From: Dyella sp. GSA-30
Lineage (GTDB): Bacteria > Pseudomonadota > Gammaproteobacteria > Xanthomonadales > Rhodanobacteraceae
Direction: 5' to 3'
Length of the DNA stretch: 64,000 nucleotides
NCBI RefSeq assembly: GCF_027924605.1
Contig: NZ_AP027042.1
Location: forward strand, 3,015,524 to 3,079,523
The stretch's first letter is position 1, and every line of letters starts with the position of its first letter. Of this stretch, positions 62,647 through 64,000 are shown piece after piece. The notes under the pieces were generated by a model, which did not search any database, was not told the DNA's origin, and was given only the letters and a program-made list of their open reading frames with translations. A program made the position numbers and the translations under genes.

Positions 62647-63891
62647 ATGTTTCGACCGCTAGAGCTTTTCATCGGCTTGCGCTACACCCGCGCCAAACGG
62701 CGCAATCAGTTCATCTCGTTTATCTCAGCGGTTTCGATTATCTGCATTGCAATCAGCGTGACCGCGCTGATCGCCGTGTTGTCGGTGATGAACGGCTTCG
62801 ATAGCGAATTGCGCTCGCGCATCCTCGGCGCGATTTCGCATGCGACCGTCTCCGGGCTGCCGGGCGAGAGCGTGCAGGATTGGCACAAGGCGGTGCAGGT
62901 GGCCGATGCCAACGCGCACGTCAAAGGCGCGGCGCCGTATGTGGAAGCGCAGGCGATGCTGCTTGGCCGGCGTTCGAGTGGCGCGATAGTGCGTGGCATC
63001 GAGCCCGATCAGGAGCCGAAGGTTTCCGATATCAACACGCATATGGTGGAGGGCACGCTCGACGGCCTGACACCGCGCAGCTGGAATATCGTGCTGGGCA
63101 AGGAGCTGGCGCTGCAGTTGGGCGTCAACACCGGCGATACGGTGATCATGGTGGTGCCGCAGTTTCGCGGTACGCCGATGGGTTCGGTGCCGCGCCAGCG
63201 CGCCTTCAAGGTCAGTGGCGTGTTCGAACTGGGTATGCAGGAGTTCGACTCGGGCCTGGCGCTGGTCAATATGACCGATGCCGAAGTGCTCAATGATCTG
63301 AACGGCCCTACAGGCGTTCGCCTGAAGCTCGACGATCTGTTCAACGCCCGCCCCGTAGCGCGCGAACTGGCCGACGCGCTGGGCCAGACCTATCGCGTCG
63401 AAACCTGGATGGACAGCCACGCCAATTTCTTCTCCGCCATTTCAATGGAGAAGAAAGTCATGTTCATCATCCTGTCGCTGATCATCCTGGTCGCCGTGAT
63501 CAACCTGATCTCGATGCTGATGATGCTGGTTACCGACAAGCAGGCGGATATCGCGATCCTGCGCACGCTTGGCGCAACGCCGCTGAGCATCATGGGCACC
63601 TTCATGGTGCAAGGCGTGTTGGTGGGTTTTGTCGGCATCGGTGTCGGTGTCGGCCTGGGTTCGTTGCTGTCGTGGAAGCTGCCGGTCATCGTCAAATGGA
63701 TCGAGCACACCTTCCATGTGACCTTCCTGTCGCCGGACGTCTACTACATCAGCGAATTGCCCAGCCAGTTGCTGGCCTCGGACGTGGGCTGGGTGACGCT
63801 GATCACCTTCGGCTTCTCGTTGTTGGCCACCTTGTATCCCGCGTGGCGCGCCTCGCGCACGCAGCCGGCGCAGGCGCTGCGCTATGAGTGA
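62647..63891 (+). CDS. lolC: Lipoprotein-releasing system permease (LolC/LolE)
   Basis: The 414-residue protein has four membrane helices in MacB/LolCE layout: RPLELFIGLRYTRAKRRNQFISFISAVSIICIAISVTALIAVLSVMNG at the start, a large periplasmic domain, and three C-terminal helices ending YPAWRASRTQPAQALRYE. With LolD it extracts lipoproteins from the inner membrane to LolA. It may be a single permease gene serving as both C and E (LolF-like); a second permease is not visible in the window. Confidence 0.93.
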   Translation: MFRPLELFIGLRYTRAKRRNQFISFISAVSIICIAISVTALIAVLSVMNGFDSELRSRILGAISHATVSGLPGESVQDWHKAVQVADANAHVKGAAPYVEAQAMLLGRRSSGAIVRGIEPDQEPKVSDINTHMVEGTLDGLTPRSWNIVLGKELALQLGVNTGDTVIMVVPQFRGTPMGSVPRQRAFKVSGVFELGMQEFDSGLALVNMTDAEVLNDLNGPTGVRLKLDDLFNARPVARELADALGQTYRVETWMDSHANFFSAISMEKKVMFIILSLIILVAVINLISMLMMLVTDKQADIAILRTLGATPLSIMGTFMVQGVLVGFVGIGVGVGLGSLLSWKLPVIVKWIEHTFHVTFLSPDVYYISELPSQLLASDVGWVTLITFGFSLLATLYPAWRASRTQPAQALRYE

Positions 63892-64000
63892 TTTCATGAA
63901 TCAGACTGCTCCAGACCAGCCCGTTGTGACCCAGCCCATCGTGCTGCGCGCCAGGAATATCGCCAAGACGTACGAAGAGGGCGGTTTGAATACCCAGGTG
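63884..64000 (+). CDS. lolD: Lipoprotein-releasing ATPase LolD, 3' end outside window
   Basis: The first 39 codons are visible (PIVLRARNIAKTYEEGG, the usual LolD opening). Walker A lies beyond the window. The ATG at 63884 overlaps the permease stop by 8 bases; a second in-frame ATG at 63896 is an equally possible start. The order lolC-lolD fits the family operon. Confidence 0.85.
   Translation, partial: MSDFMNQTAPDQPVVTQPIVLRARNIAKTYEEGGLNTQV

Overview
The window looks like chromosomal DNA from a high-GC gammaproteobacterium of the order Xanthomonadales (Lysobacterales). I favour the Rhodanobacteraceae, near Dyella, Luteibacter or Rhodanobacter. The grounds are the housekeeping blocks and their order (ccmABCDEFGHI ending in a metX-type gene, kmo, phaR, an sdh operon with sdhE and ygfX, lolC/D), the gene style, and several dispersed palindromic repeat families. 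This placement comes from gene content only, not from a marker phylogeny.

Region 1 (1-14.1 kb) is the highlight: an apparently complete phenazine cluster. A seven-gene minus-strand operon (phzC-phzD-phzE-small alpha/beta-barrel gene-phzG-phzF-phzB) turns chorismate into the phenazine core. A divergent plus-strand set (phzM-type O-methyltransferase, ABM-type monooxygenase, phzS-type hydroxylase, Baeyer-Villiger-like N-oxygenase) decorates it. The decorating set matches the tailoring enzymes of Lysobacter iodinin/myxin-type phenazine N-oxides. The shared 361-bp promoter region holds two perfect 17-bp dyads, and a PAS-LuxR regulator with AT-richer sequence follows the cluster. A tRNA-Ala lies on the left; an 850-bp stretch with no clear gene, carrying a met-box-like palindrome, lies on the right.

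Region 2 (15-31 kb) is ordinary accessory and core chromosome: a TonB-dependent receptor, a GlpQ-like phosphodiesterase, a secreted glycoside hydrolase, a PhyH dioxygenase, a MASE1 sensor whose kinase half is degenerate, RNase D, an FGE-like protein lacking the catalytic cysteine, a GST plus ABM pair, a thioredoxin plus CcdA pair, and two REP-like doublets.

Region 3 (31.3-37.4 kb) is a decayed island beside tRNA-Leu(CAA). It has an integrase remnant pointing away from the tRNA 3' end, a frameshifted P-loop gene, four copies of a dispersed repeat, an AlpA-like DNA-binding protein and several unrecognised small soluble or membrane genes. One overlapping pair pairs a SinR-like protein with a coiled-coil membrane protein.

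Region 4 (37.4-64 kb) is mainly core: cysteine dioxygenase; the cytochrome c maturation operon (interrupted between ccmA and ccmB by a 116-bp inverted repeat) with metX at its end; DUF3293, kmo and phaR; a MarR-controlled EmrAB plus outer-membrane-factor efflux operon; TatD; two glycine-zipper lipoproteins; SleB; YgfZ; sdhAF4, sdhCDAB, sdhE and ygfX (whose 3' end is made of a REP doublet); lolC/E and the start of lolD. I saw no CRISPR array, rRNA gene or intact insertion sequence.
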